This document shows, piece by piece, positions 1 to 10,300 of a stretch of 64,000 nucleotides of DNA (positions are counted from its first letter, which is position 1; every line of letters starts with the position of its first letter). Below the pieces are notes generated by a model. That model was not told where the DNA came from, searched no databases, and saw only the letters and a list, made by a program, of their open reading frames with translations. The stretch covers positions 1 through 64,000 of the forward strand of contig NZ_JAKFGB010000012.1 of the NCBI RefSeq assembly GCF_022267515.1, in the 5' to 3' direction. This DNA is from Rubinisphaera margarita (lineage in GTDB: Bacteria > Planctomycetota > Planctomycetia > Planctomycetales > Planctomycetaceae). The translations under genes and the position numbers were made by a program.

Positions 1-76
1 CGTGAGCGATTCGCCGTGCGATAAAGAACAGCACCGCACGGAGCCGGTGCAACACCGCGTGCGACCACCCTGGCTG

Positions 77-295
77 TTAGAAGAACGTCTGGAATTGTTG
101 GGTTCGGATTCTTAGCAACCCACTTCCGGCTGGGCGGAGAAGTTGGAGCCGCTCGGACTTCGTCGTCCGGATATTCTTCGGTAGCCGAGCCCGGAGGATC
201 TCGTTCTCCTTCTTCAGATAGGCGACGTGTCGGACCTGTTCCTGCTGGGTGAGGGAGGCCAGCATCACCAACAGCGGATGCAGCGTGCGTCGCAT
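77..295 (-). pseudogene. transposase/integrase N-terminal remnant
   Basis: The 72-residue reading frame begins with a hydrophobic stretch followed by VAYLKKENEILRARLPK. This resembles the N-terminus of integrase-core transposases that are abundant in planctomycete genomes, where a YLKEEN-ILRARLP segment precedes the helix-turn-helix and catalytic parts. After about residue 50 the resemblance stops and the frame ends at a stop codon. No DDE catalytic region follows in the remaining 76 bases before the window edge. It is therefore read as a broken insertion-sequence gene. The family assignment is from memory of such proteins, so it is moderate. Confidence 0.5.
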
Positions 296-931
296 GGCGA
301 TTGTCCTTTGAGTTCAGTGTCAAAGGAGCTTCCCTGCAGGTAGCGAAGAATATTTGCACCCCGGACGTCAGCCGGTGCACGACGAGTTTATCGAGTGGAG
401 CAGGGGACCGGGATCGGGGTTCCTGCCAGGCCGGATTGCGCTCTTAGAAATACGCGCGCGTCATTCTGAGAGTCTCGAAAATACGCGCAGCCCTTGATTT
501 CTGTTAACCAGCCAGTTGTGAGTTCGTATCCGTCAGGTTCGGTTTTTGGGGGACCATTCGAGACGCGTTTGCCGTAAGTCGTTGCCAGTACTTTAGTACA
601 AACTTTTGGGACGGCGCGTAGGGTTCGTAACTCCGTCTTGAAAGGGGAGCTTTTGACAGTCTGTACACGCCGAAACCCTCAGTCACGCTTTTGTGGCTGA
701 GGGTTTTGTCGTTGCCGCTTGCATAAGAAGCATGATTGGTTGAGTCCGGGTGGGTGGTTAAGGTGGTATTCACTCCGGGGACGACGGCGAAGTAAGAGTT
801 CTCGCAAGAAATTGTGACCGCCGGGGGTTCTCGCGGAATAGACAAAAGAGCAGAGACGGAAAACGTCTCCCCGGGCCGGTTGTATGCCCCAGGAATCTGG
901 CTCCACCATTTGACTTGAACTCACATTCTTC
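296..931. other. gene-poor region upstream of the sigma factor operon
   Basis: I see no convincing gene in this stretch; the open frames lack ribosome binding sites and recognisable sequence. It carries the terminator-like hairpin at 673-706 and a short direct repeat (AAATACGCGC near 448 and again near 479). The repeat may be debris of the insertion element next door. Confidence 0.5.
673..706 (+). terminator. Rho-independent terminator-like hairpin
   Basis: The arms AAACCCTCAGTCAC and GTGGCTGAGGGTTT pair along 14 positions with one G-T wobble around a six-base loop, and a short T-run follows. No intact gene lies immediately upstream, so it may be a leftover of a lost transcription unit or may insulate the operon that starts at 932. 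Confidence 0.6.
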
Positions 932-1453
932 ATGCCGCCACCACAGGACGACACCCGCTTCATTGAAGCGTTGACGCGCCACCAGCCCGCACTGGAGGCG
1001 TTCTGCCACGCGAATCTTGCCAATCGAGAGGATGCGCGCGAGGTGCTGCAGTCGACTTGCGTGAAGTTGTGGCAAAAGGCGGCGGACTGGGATCCGGATA
1101 CGGAATTCTTGCCGTGGGCGTTCACCGTGGCGCGATTCACGCTCCTTTCGCATTACCGGGACCAGAAACGCGATCGCTTGGTTTTCGATGAAGATGTGAT
1201 CCAGGCAATGGCGGGCGAAATCGAGCAGGTCGCAACCGCATTTGATAAGCGGCGCGAGGCGCTCGCGAAGTGCATGAAGAAACTCGATCAAAGGCAGAGG
1301 GCTTTGCTCCATGACCACTACACCGTCAGTCAGAGTTTGCGGGAGATCGCCGAAGCCTCGGGGCGGAGCCTGAGTGCGGTGAAAATGACCTTGCTGCGAA
1401 TTCGTCAGCAACTCAGTGCGTGTATTGAACGCGAGATGAGGACCAATCCGTGA
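932..1453 (+). CDS. ECF-type RNA polymerase sigma factor
   Basis: This 173-residue protein has the two-domain layout of sigma-70 ECF factors. Region 2 spans roughly residues 12-80, with the REDAREVLQSTCVKLWQKA helix and WAFTVARFTLLSHYRDQKR. Region 4 spans roughly residues 110-165, with the helix-turn-helix SLREIAEASGRSLSAVKMTL. It resembles the Rhodopirellula/Verrucomicrobium family of sigma factors, which usually sit in front of a membrane partner and exported DUF proteins, exactly as here. The stop codon TGA overlaps the ATG of the next gene, implying translational coupling. It likely directs transcription of its own operon in response to an extracytoplasmic signal; the signal is unknown. 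Confidence 0.9.
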   Translation: MPPPQDDTRFIEALTRHQPALEAFCHANLANREDAREVLQSTCVKLWQKAADWDPDTEFLPWAFTVARFTLLSHYRDQKRDRLVFDEDVIQAMAGEIEQVATAFDKRREALAKCMKKLDQRQRALLHDHYTVSQSLREIAEASGRSLSAVKMTLLRIRQQLSACIEREMRTNP

Positions 1454-2433
1454 TGGAAGAACAACTTCTTAACTTGCTTCAGAAAGTCCGCGATGAGGCC
1501 GACGAAGCTGCGCGAACCGAACTCAACGAACTGCTCCGGAATGTTCCAGAAGCTCGAACGATCATGGCCCGGACACTGGTCGATGAACAGGCCCTGGTCG
1601 GTCACCTGCGCGATGAGTCAATCGTTTCCATTCTCGATGCGGAGGGAGAAGTCGCCAAAAGCGGGCCGCCAGCGAGGCCTGCGACGCGTCTTTGGACCTG
1701 GCCGCAGCAGATCGCTATTGCTCTGGTTGCGGGAGCGTTTGTTGGTCTGCTGGGAGTCGGGGTAGTCCGGGCCGTGAACTCGCCGCAATCACAAGCAAGA
1801 GCACTTCACGTTGCGAACGGCGATTTTGAGGCGTTTTCCGGTCCGGTTGAAATCGGTTTTCCGTCTCAATTCGGCAGGTGGGGAGGGAATCCAGCCGAGG
1901 TGATTGAAGACCCCGATGGAAACCGAGTGTTGCGTTTTCTGAAAACGGGAAATGTCAATGGTGATCCCGACGACTTCGCCTCGAACTGTTCGGTTTTTCA
2001 GTTAATCGATCTGTCGTCCCTCCGGCAGCAGTGGGAAGCGACAGTTCCTGAGATGCAGGTCACTCTCAACCTCTCAGCCCGCTTCCGCCGAAAGCCCGCT
2101 CCGACCGATGCCGAGTTGCCGAAACTCGTGGGAAGTTGCCGCATCTACCTGTTCGAAGCTGAGCCCGAGGCGATCAGTCAAGGATGGCCTCGTATCGTTA
2201 GCGAGGACGGAGTCGGATATGGCAAGAAGGTGATCGAGCTCGCGCCGGGAGAAGAGCCAGCAACGATTACCGCATCCTGCCTTCTGGATTCGGACGCGAC
2301 TGTTGCACTCATTGTCGTTGCAGCAGGCACCCGCTCTCATGCGGCTCCCATCGAACTGGGGGGCTATTTCGTCGATGATGTTAAGCTCACGGCGATCAGG
2401 CAGCCGACTCTGCCAGTCCACTTTGTGAAGTAA
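1453..2433 (+). CDS. single-pass membrane partner of the sigma factor (putative anti-sigma)
   Basis: This protein of about 326 residues has a cytoplasmic N-terminus (residues 1-90), rich in charged helices, then one membrane segment around residues 94-115 (IAIALVAGAFVGLLGVGVV). An extracellular domain of about 210 residues follows and looks all-beta. It sits in the slot normally held by an anti-sigma or FecR-like protein, and its start overlaps the sigma stop (TGATG). A GTG one codon upstream is an alternative start. The N-terminus lacks an obvious zinc-binding anti-sigma HxxxCxxC motif, so the anti-sigma role is inferred from position and topology only. The outer domain may be carbohydrate-binding-like; I do not recognise a family with certainty. 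Confidence 0.75.
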   Translation: MEEQLLNLLQKVRDEADEAARTELNELLRNVPEARTIMARTLVDEQALVGHLRDESIVSILDAEGEVAKSGPPARPATRLWTWPQQIAIALVAGAFVGLLGVGVVRAVNSPQSQARALHVANGDFEAFSGPVEIGFPSQFGRWGGNPAEVIEDPDGNRVLRFLKTGNVNGDPDDFASNCSVFQLIDLSSLRQQWEATVPEMQVTLNLSARFRRKPAPTDAELPKLVGSCRIYLFEAEPEAISQGWPRIVSEDGVGYGKKVIELAPGEEPATITASCLLDSDATVALIVVAAGTRSHAAPIELGGYFVDDVKLTAIRQPTLPVHFVK

Positions 2434-2465
2434 CTCATTTCCCTGACCAATTACCAAAGTTCAAA

Positions 2466-3755
2466 ATGATGAAAACCAACCTGGACCGCCGTCACGTTCT
2501 TCGCGGAGTGGGAGCTCTGATCGCTTTGCCTGCGCTGGAATCGATCGGCTTCCGCCGCTTTGCTTCGGCTGCAGACAGAACGCCCGCGAAGCCGTCCAAA
2601 CGCTGCGTGTTTCTCAGCCTCGGCTTCGGCGTGACCAAAGAGACCTGGTTTCCTGACGTCACTCAAACGGGAGCCGACTATGAGCTTTCCGAAGGCCTCG
2701 CTCCGCTGGCCCGTCACCAGACCGATATCACTGTCGTGCAAGGTTGCGCGAATCAATACACCAACGAAGCTCACTGGGGCAGCACCTTCTGGCTCACTGG
2801 AGCCAATCGCTATTCCGTGCCCGGCCAGAATATGGCGAACAGTATCTCAGCCGATCAGGTCGTCGCGCAGCATCTGGGGCAGGACACCCGCTTTTCGTCG
2901 ATCCAGCTCAACGCCGCCAGTCTTGAGGGGCACGGACCCGGCCTCTCGCTGGCTTGGGATCAGCGGGGCAAGCCCGTCGCCGGCCAGAACGACCCGGTTC
3001 AGGTTTTCCACAAGCTCTTCTCGCCGGATGACATGCCGCTGGAACAACGACAGGCCGCCATTGCCGAGAACCGCAGCGTCCTGGACGCTGTCCTGACCCA
3101 GGCCAGACGCGTGCAGCGCGGCCTCTCCAGAACCGACACGGACAAGCTCGACGAATACTTTCAGGGCATCCGCGACATTGAGACGCGTCTTAAAAAGGAC
3201 GAAGCCTGGCTGGACATCCCCAAGGCGAAGCCTCCCCTCGACGAGCCCGAACCCGGTCTGAAGGGGAAGGCCGAGATCGAGATCATGCAGGATCTGATCG
3301 TGGCCGCGTTGCAGACGGACAGCACCCGCACACTGAGCTATCGCATGCCCGGTCAAAGCCTCCTGCAAAGTCTCGATCTCAAACCGAGCGCTCACAACGT
3401 GAGCCATTACTCACCCGGCGACCGCATGGAAGCCTCGAAGGTCCGCGACAAGGCCCACAGCGAATTGCTGGCCCGGCTGATCGACAAGCTCAAGGCGACG
3501 AAGGAAGCCGATGGATCGAGCCTCTTCGACCATACCGCCGTGGCCTGGGGATCGAACATCAGCTCCATCCACTACCTGACCAATTGCCCGACCATCCTCA
3601 CCGGCGGCGGAGCCAATCTGAAACTGGGGCAGCATCTCGTCCTGCCGAAGGACACACCGCTGTGCAACGTGTGGCTGACCATGCTGCAGGGACTCGGCAT
3701 CGACGCTGAACGACACGGCGACAGCACGGGCGTTGTGAAGGAACTGCAGGCTTAA
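2466..3755 (+). CDS. DUF1552 protein, Tat-exported
   Basis: The 429-residue protein opens with a twin-arginine signal (LDRRHVLRGVGALIALPALES), consistent with export of a folded protein. The body matches the planctomycete DUF1552 family: a GFGVTKETWFP start to the mature domain, SADQVVAQHLG, LDAVLTQARRVQ, KLDEYFQGIRDIETRL and a C-terminal HGDSTGVVKEL. The biochemical role of DUF1552 is unknown. These proteins are almost always encoded beside DUF1592-type cytochromes, as here, suggesting that they act together in the periplasm. A second in-frame ATG directly follows the first. It is a paralogue of the next gene. Confidence 0.9.
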   Translation: MMKTNLDRRHVLRGVGALIALPALESIGFRRFASAADRTPAKPSKRCVFLSLGFGVTKETWFPDVTQTGADYELSEGLAPLARHQTDITVVQGCANQYTNEAHWGSTFWLTGANRYSVPGQNMANSISADQVVAQHLGQDTRFSSIQLNAASLEGHGPGLSLAWDQRGKPVAGQNDPVQVFHKLFSPDDMPLEQRQAAIAENRSVLDAVLTQARRVQRGLSRTDTDKLDEYFQGIRDIETRLKKDEAWLDIPKAKPPLDEPEPGLKGKAEIEIMQDLIVAALQTDSTRTLSYRMPGQSLLQSLDLKPSAHNVSHYSPGDRMEASKVRDKAHSELLARLIDKLKATKEADGSSLFDHTAVAWGSNISSIHYLTNCPTILTGGGANLKLGQHLVLPKDTPLCNVWLTMLQGLGIDAERHGDSTGVVKELQA

Positions 3756-3839
3756 GATTTTTGCGTCCTCTGCGGATACGCAGGTCGTTGTGCCGTAGAA
3801 AGATGAATCCTCATTAACTCCAGGGCGACAGGCGGAATT

Positions 3840-5063
3840 ATGAAAAGACGTACCTTGCTTCAAGGAGCTGGCGTTGCCTTGCTTCTTCCCTGCATGGAGA
3901 GTCTGGGGCAAGTCAGCGAGAGGGATTCGCCGCGACGCCTGCTCACGATTGTTAATCACCTCAGCTTCTATCAGCCCGAGTTGATCCCGCAGACGAACGG
4001 CACATTCGAGAAAACGCCGTCCTTGCTGGACGAGTTATCCGAACACTTTGATCATCTGAAGGTTTTCAGCGGGCTGAACAACCCAGCCGTGCAAAACGGG
4101 TTCGGGCACACGCCTTGCGTGGGCATTCTCTCCGGTTACTTCAACAAGCTGCACCGCAAGAACCGGCTATCGATTGACCAGGCAGTCGCCGATCTGATTG
4201 GGGCCGACACGCGTTTCAAGTCGCTGGTCTTTCAGGCAGGTGAGAATCTGAACTTTTCCCAGATCTCCTGGGACAAGCACGGATTGCCGGTTAAACAGAT
4301 CGATTCGCCTCACAAGATTTTCAACCTGCTCTTCCAGGTCGACGAAAACGAGAAGACGCAGCAGCAAGTTCTCGCTGAAGACCGCAGCATTCTCGATGCG
4401 GTCCTCGTCCAGGCCCGGTCCATGGAGAAGCGTCTCAATGCCACCGACCGGGCGAAGATGGACGAGTATCTCACCTCCGTCCGCGAAGTGGAGCAGACCG
4501 TGAAGCGTCGCGCCTACTGGGCCGACCGCTCCAAGCCGCAAACCGACTACGAACTCGAGGACTTCAACCGCAAGTCGGTCGACGACTACGTCGGCACCTT
4601 GCTGGATCTGGCCGTCCTGGCATTGGAAACCGATTCGACGCATGCGGTCACGGTTCAGATTCCGTTCTGGGAAGGCTTCAAGGAGCCGGACCTCACCGGT
4701 AACTACCACGACCTTTCCCACCACGGCCAGAAGCCGGAGAAGATCGAGAAGCTGCTTATGTTGGAGCACGCAATCCTCAAGCGGATCAATGCCTCGCTCA
4801 GCACGATGAAGGAACGCACTGTCGGGAACAGTTCACTGTTCGATCAGACGACCACGCTCATCACCGCCTCCATGGGCAGTGCCAACTCTCACAATTTCGA
4901 CGACCTGCCGGCCTTAGTGTTTGACAGCCGGATGAAGACCGCCGGCCATTGGCAGAAAAAGGACGCCCCGATGAGCAACCTGTACCTCGGGCTGCTCCAA
5001 CTGTTCGGAGGCGAACACGACCGTTTCGGTGAAAGCACTGGAGCCTTCGAGGTGCTGTCATGA
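3840..5063 (+). CDS. DUF1552 protein, second paralogue, Tat-exported
   Basis: The 407-residue protein begins MKRRTLLQGAGVALLLPCMES, a short twin-arginine leader with a possible lipobox-like cysteine. It then follows the same DUF1552 plan as the preceding gene: SIDQAVADLIGADTRFKSL, LDAVLVQARSMEKRL, KMDEYLTSVREVEQTV, and FGESTGAFEVL at the end. Its stop overlaps the start of the DUF1592 gene (ATGATG), so the two are translationally coupled and probably partner. Tandem DUF1552 genes most likely arose by duplication. Function is not established for the family. Confidence 0.9.
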   Translation: MKRRTLLQGAGVALLLPCMESLGQVSERDSPRRLLTIVNHLSFYQPELIPQTNGTFEKTPSLLDELSEHFDHLKVFSGLNNPAVQNGFGHTPCVGILSGYFNKLHRKNRLSIDQAVADLIGADTRFKSLVFQAGENLNFSQISWDKHGLPVKQIDSPHKIFNLLFQVDENEKTQQQVLAEDRSILDAVLVQARSMEKRLNATDRAKMDEYLTSVREVEQTVKRRAYWADRSKPQTDYELEDFNRKSVDDYVGTLLDLAVLALETDSTHAVTVQIPFWEGFKEPDLTGNYHDLSHHGQKPEKIEKLLMLEHAILKRINASLSTMKERTVGNSSLFDQTTTLITASMGSANSHNFDDLPALVFDSRMKTAGHWQKKDAPMSNLYLGLLQLFGGEHDRFGESTGAFEVLS

Positions 5064-7360
5064 TGCGGCTGCTCCCGACCATGCTGTTCGTGAGTTTTCT
5101 CTTGCCGGGGACTCTTTTCGCAAAGACAAAACCAGAGCAGTTCTTTGCCCAGAACTGCGTCAAGTGCCATGGACCTGAAGAACAAAATGGCCAGGTCCGT
5201 CTGGACATCCCGGTGGAGACGCTGTTCGCCAATGAAGAGTTGCTGGAGAGAATTGCTGCTGTGCTTGAGGCGGACGAAATGCCGCCGGAAGAGTCGCCGC
5301 AACCTAAACCCGAAGCAGTCGCTGAGATCATGGATTTGCTGCAAAAGCGTATTCTCGCTCAGCGCCCGACCAATCCACTGAAGCGACTCACTCACGCTGA
5401 GTACACCAACACGATACGTGATCTCTTCGGCGTGGACTTTGATTTCACCGGTTTACTGCCGCCCGATCACGTGGAACGCGGCTTCGACAAGTTTGGCGAA
5501 GCCCACCTGATGTCACCGCATCAGGTCATGGCCTACCTCAAGACCGCACGCTTCATCGCCGAGCGGGTGTTGCCGGACGCCAAACCCAAGACGAGGACGT
5601 GGGAATTCGATGTGCGACATTTCCACGGCAGCAAAAACTTTGCAACCGGCGGGGGTGGGGATTACCGCGACGGGGATGACTATGTTCTTACGGGCTTTCG
5701 TCCTTACCGAAGCAATCTGCATTTCTCCATCGATCCGGAGGCGCACGATCAATTCGTGATTCCCGCTTTTGGGGTGTACCGGCTCGAAGTGAAGGCGCAT
5801 TCGGAGAAATCGAAGGAAGGCGAGGTCATCGGGATCAATCTTGGTGACGGGCGTCACCCGACCAGCTTTCAGATGATCCGCCGGATCCCCATGCCGCGTG
5901 GCTCAAAAGGTTTTACGACCGAGCTCACCCTCAAAGCGGGCGACATGCTGGCCTTCACCTTCGATAGCGCCCGCGTGCCGGGCAGGAGCCTTGCAAAGAA
6001 ACCGCACGATGGTCCCGCCATGCGGTTCTCCCATATGAAGGTGACCGGCCCGTTGACTGAGCAATGGCCAACCGCCGCGATGAAGGCCATTCTCCCAAAG
6101 CCGAACATGAAGCCGGCGGAGCTGGTCGATCATATTGCGTTGTTTCTCACGCAGCGGCCGCTGGTGGAGGAGGAGCGGAAAGCTTTCGTCGAGATCGCGC
6201 GAACCCAGGAGAAGTCGGGCGCATCGATGACCGCCACCGCCCGCAGCGTGCTGATCGCGCTGTTGACCTCTCCACACTTCATCTACAAGTCCGAGTCGTC
6301 TGAATTAACCGACGTGGAACGGGCTCACCGTCTGTCGTACTTCCTCTGGAACTCTGCCCCTGATGCCGAACTTCTCAGCGCTGCCAAGTCCGGAGCCCTG
6401 CGCACGGATCCATCCGCCCAGGTGGAGCGGATGCTCAAGGACGCCAGGGCGGGACGATTCATTGACGACTTTACCCGCCAGTGGCTGCAGCTCGACAAGG
6501 TGGACGACTTCGGGCCGGACGTCCGTGTGTTCAAGAATGTGCGCCGCATGACGGTCGATTCCATGAGCCGCGAAGGCCGCGAGCTTTTCCGCTACCTGCT
6601 CGAGAACGACCTGAGCATGGAACACTTCATCGACTCGGATTTCGTCATGGTCAATGACCGCCTGGCTCGCTTCTACGGCTTGCCCGCCGTCGAGGGTGAT
6701 GACTTCGTGCCGGTCAAACTTCCTGAGGAAAGCGAACGTGGTGGGCTCGTGGCTCAGGCCGGTTTCCTCAAGCTCACCTCCACCGATTTCGCCACATCAC
6801 CGATCCATCGGGGCTCGTGGATTCTCAAGAATCTCTACAACGAACGCATCGAACCGCCCGCTGACGTGTTGATCAATGAGCCGGACATCCGGGGGACCAC
6901 CACCGTCCGCGAAGCCATTCTCAAGCATCAACAGCTTGAAAGCTGCTCCCGCTGCCATTCAAGGATCGATCCCCTGGGGTTCGCCCTGGAACACTACGAC
7001 CCGGTTGGGCGTAAGCGGAGCGAGTATCGCCATGTGGAAGTACTCCCTGCCGAGCTGGAGGGAACGACGTTCACGAAGAAACTCAAAATTACCACGGTGC
7101 CGATTGATGCCGCTATGAAACTACCAAACGGCCGCGAGGTGCGTGACCTCCCCACGCTCAAGGCCGCTCTGATGGCTGACAGGGAACGCATCCTGAAAGG
7201 CATCGTTGGGAAACTCATCAGCTATGCCCATGGCCGCGAAGTCACCCGGGCCGACCGTCCGCATGTCGACGCAGTCTTCGAGTCGATTGCGCAAGAGGAC
7301 TTCTCACTTCGCGCCGCCATCCACGTCATCGTCGCCCACCCTGCATTCGGTCGGAAATAA
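5060..7360 (+). CDS. DUF1592/DUF1588-type multi-domain cytochrome-like protein
   Basis: The 766-residue protein has a signal peptide (about residues 1-21) and a planctomycete-type haem motif CVKCH at residues 33-37. It then shows DUF1587 (about 108-175, RLTHAEYTNTIRDLFGV), DUF1595 (about 355-410), DUF1592 (about 415-545, RLSYFLWNSAPDAELL), DUF1588 (about 555-655, with SRIDPLGFALE) and DUF1585 at the C-terminus (LISYAHGREVTRADRP). A second CxxCH lies at residues 629-633 within DUF1588. This domain order is standard for the family. The enzyme activity is unknown; a periplasmic redox role in polymer breakdown is often suggested. It overlaps the upstream DUF1552 gene by four bases. Confidence 0.92.
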   Translation: MMRLLPTMLFVSFLLPGTLFAKTKPEQFFAQNCVKCHGPEEQNGQVRLDIPVETLFANEELLERIAAVLEADEMPPEESPQPKPEAVAEIMDLLQKRILAQRPTNPLKRLTHAEYTNTIRDLFGVDFDFTGLLPPDHVERGFDKFGEAHLMSPHQVMAYLKTARFIAERVLPDAKPKTRTWEFDVRHFHGSKNFATGGGGDYRDGDDYVLTGFRPYRSNLHFSIDPEAHDQFVIPAFGVYRLEVKAHSEKSKEGEVIGINLGDGRHPTSFQMIRRIPMPRGSKGFTTELTLKAGDMLAFTFDSARVPGRSLAKKPHDGPAMRFSHMKVTGPLTEQWPTAAMKAILPKPNMKPAELVDHIALFLTQRPLVEEERKAFVEIARTQEKSGASMTATARSVLIALLTSPHFIYKSESSELTDVERAHRLSYFLWNSAPDAELLSAAKSGALRTDPSAQVERMLKDARAGRFIDDFTRQWLQLDKVDDFGPDVRVFKNVRRMTVDSMSREGRELFRYLLENDLSMEHFIDSDFVMVNDRLARFYGLPAVEGDDFVPVKLPEESERGGLVAQAGFLKLTSTDFATSPIHRGSWILKNLYNERIEPPADVLINEPDIRGTTTVREAILKHQQLESCSRCHSRIDPLGFALEHYDPVGRKRSEYRHVEVLPAELEGTTFTKKLKITTVPIDAAMKLPNGREVRDLPTLKAALMADRERILKGIVGKLISYAHGREVTRADRPHVDAVFESIAQEDFSLRAAIHVIVAHPAFGRK

Positions 7361-7378
7361 CGATCTACGGATACACAA

Positions 7379-10300
7379 ATGACCCGTTTCGTATTCACAA
7401 TCTGCATTGCATCTTTCTCGCTTTGTTCTCCCGCGCAAGCCGCCCCGCCCGAAGCAAGCCTTCCGGAGAGACACAAAGCCTTCTTCAAGGCACACTGCCT
7501 CGACTGTCACGATTCCGAGACACGCGAAGGCAAAGTCGATCTGGAAAAGCTGCCATTCCGGATCACCACTCTTGAGCAGGCGGAACTCTGGCAAAAGGTA
7601 CTCAACGCGCTGAACTCCGGCGAAATGCCGCCGGAAGATTCTGAACAGCCAGGCAATACCGAGAAGGCGAATTTCCTGGATGATCTGGCTCAAACGATGG
7701 TCGCCGCGCGGCAGGCGCTCTCGGATTCAGGGGGCAAGATCACAATGCGACGGCTCAACCGGCGTGAGTATCGCAACACCATCGAACAGTTGACCGGCGT
7801 GAAAGTCGATGTCGGTTCACTGCCCACCGATGGCGGCTCGGGAACGTTCGATACCGTGGGCGCATCGCAGTTCATCTCCAGCGATCAGTTCGAGCAGTAT
7901 CTCAAGCTGGGACGCCAGGCGATCGATGAAGCCTTCGAGCGTCAGGCGGCTCGGAAAGGAGCGGCGACTGAATCCACGGTCATCCGAGTCGAGCCAGAGA
8001 AGACGATCAACCCGGCGAACGAAAAAGAAATCGCGGAGATCGAAGAACGACAGGAACGTTTTGCGCGGTGGAAGAAAGGAGTCGATGAAGCAGCCAGGAC
8101 TCCTGAGAATCAAGCAATCATTGCCGAGATTCGAAAGACGAATCGCCTGATCGATCACCCCAACCGATTCTATACTTTTGCTGACCGGTTGCAGGGCACT
8201 CCCGATCCAAGGGACTTCGGGTTTAGCGACGCGCAAAAAGCTGCCGCTTCTGATCCTTCACGAAGCCGAAGTCTGGCTCTTCACAAACACTACGTCAGCC
8301 TGCCACATCGCGATCGCGGCACTTACCTGAAGCTTGCTCACGGCACCGGTCGCATCATTGTTCCTCCGAAGAAGAAGAATCTGGCTCCCGGCAGCTATGT
8401 CCTGCGCGTGCGTGTCGGTGTCGTAGAAGGCACTCCGGCCGAGCGACGTTTCATCCAGGTGGGGCATCCTCAGCGCCAGATCGAGAGCAGAAACTGGGGA
8501 CTCGAAGGCCCCGCCATCAGCACGCATCAAGTCTCCGGGACCATCGAGAATCCGGAAATGATCGAAATTCCTCTTGAGGTCACCTCCAGTACGATTTGCG
8601 AGTTCGCAGTGCAGGAGAAACAGCCCAACAACGGAAACCTCAAAGCGCTTTGGAATTCGCACGACAAATGGAAAACTAAAAACGGCTACGGCCACCCCCC
8701 GGCGATCTGGATCGACTGGGTGGAGCTGGAAGGTCCACTCAGTCCCCCCGGAAAACGATTAAAGCAACGCCGCGAAGTTGAACTGCATGCCAATGCAAAG
8801 GTCGGTGGCACGTACAACGGCTGGTTCAAGGGCGGTCATGACAACGCCAATGCTTTTCTGGAATCCGGCTCGCCACAGAAAGGCATCGCTGATGAACAGG
8901 AGGCAAACTTCCGCATACGTCAGTTTGAAGAACATGGCCCAACTTTCCGTCGATACCTCGATGACCCGCTTACGAAGAACGGTTCATTCCTGACAATAAC
9001 CCCCGTCAACAAAGAAGAGTTCATCGCATTGCCTCCGGAGCATCCCTCGGGCTGGCGAGAAACAAAGCACGTTGTGGAGAGCCTGCCTCCGGGTGACTAT
9101 AAGTTGCGATTCCGCATCGGTGCCGTCGAAGGCACTCCAGGTGAACGTCACTTTGTCGATCTCGGTGCCGTTCCTGGAAAGGACCAGTTCAATCACCTGG
9201 CGACTTTTCAGATCACGGGGTCAACGGACAAGCCTCAGATCATCGAAATGCCGGTTCAGCTTTCCAATGACGGCCCACGCAAGTTCGCTCTGCGCGAGAA
9301 GCGCGACCCGCAGACTGATCAGCATCGCTACAAAGCTGCCTTGAAAGAAACCGGACTTGGCCCGGCTCCCGCTCTCTGGATTGACTGGGTCGAATGGGAA
9401 GGTCCGTTCGAAAGGGCGTCAGCTCAATCTGCGCTCGCCGACACGCTGGCCCGCAACGATGCGGATCTCGATGACGCGCCCCGTGCCCGGAGAGTACTCG
9501 AGCAGTTTGCTCAACGCGCGTTTCGAGATGTGTCGCCAGAATCCGAGTTCATTGATCAGCTCGTTGCGATCTACGAAAGACGTCGCAAAGCAGGAGAGTC
9601 CTTCGATGTGGCAATTCGGACGCCGTTAAGCGTCATTCTTGCTTCGCCTGGCTCCCTCTATCTCTACGAACCTGGTGACGAAGCCGAACGACGACAGCTT
9701 GATGATCGCGAACTCGCCGTGCGGCTTTCCTACTTCCTCTGGAGTGGACCGCCGGATGCAGAACTGCTCCAGCTCGCGGAAGAAAACAGACTGCATCTTC
9801 CAGAAACGCTGCGGCAACAGGTTGATCGGCTGATTGCCGATCCGCGTTCGGATGAATTCGTAGCCGGTTTCGTCCATCAATGGCTGGACATGGAGCGTCT
9901 CGATTTCTTTCAGTTCGACGTCAACCTCTACCGTGATTTTGATGAAAGCACCAGGGCAGCCACGCGCGAAGAGGTCTATCAGTCTTTTGCATACCTGCTT
10001 CGCGATTCCAAAGACGGTCGCATCGGCAAGCTCCTGAAAAGCGACTACGTTTTCGTAAACGGCCTGCTCGCTACCTACTACGGCATCGAGGGCGTCACGG
10101 GCGACGAGTTCCGCAAAGTCAAACTGCCCGCCGATTCGCCTCGGGGCGGATTACTCGGCATGGCTGCCATCCACGCCATGGGCAGCGATGGTGTCGTCAG
10201 CAGCCCGGTTGAACGGGGGGCCTGGGTATTGCGTTACCTCTTGAACGATCCCCCACCGCCGGCCCCGCCGAACGTCCCGCAACTCTCGCGTCTGAATGAG

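Noticed and set aside
504..845. Minus-strand frame of 113 codons, and a T-arm-like stretch near 521-540 suggesting a tRNA remnant
   Set aside because: The frame lacks family features and crosses the terminator hairpin. The T-arm-like sequence has no pairing stem and no acceptor or anticodon arms.
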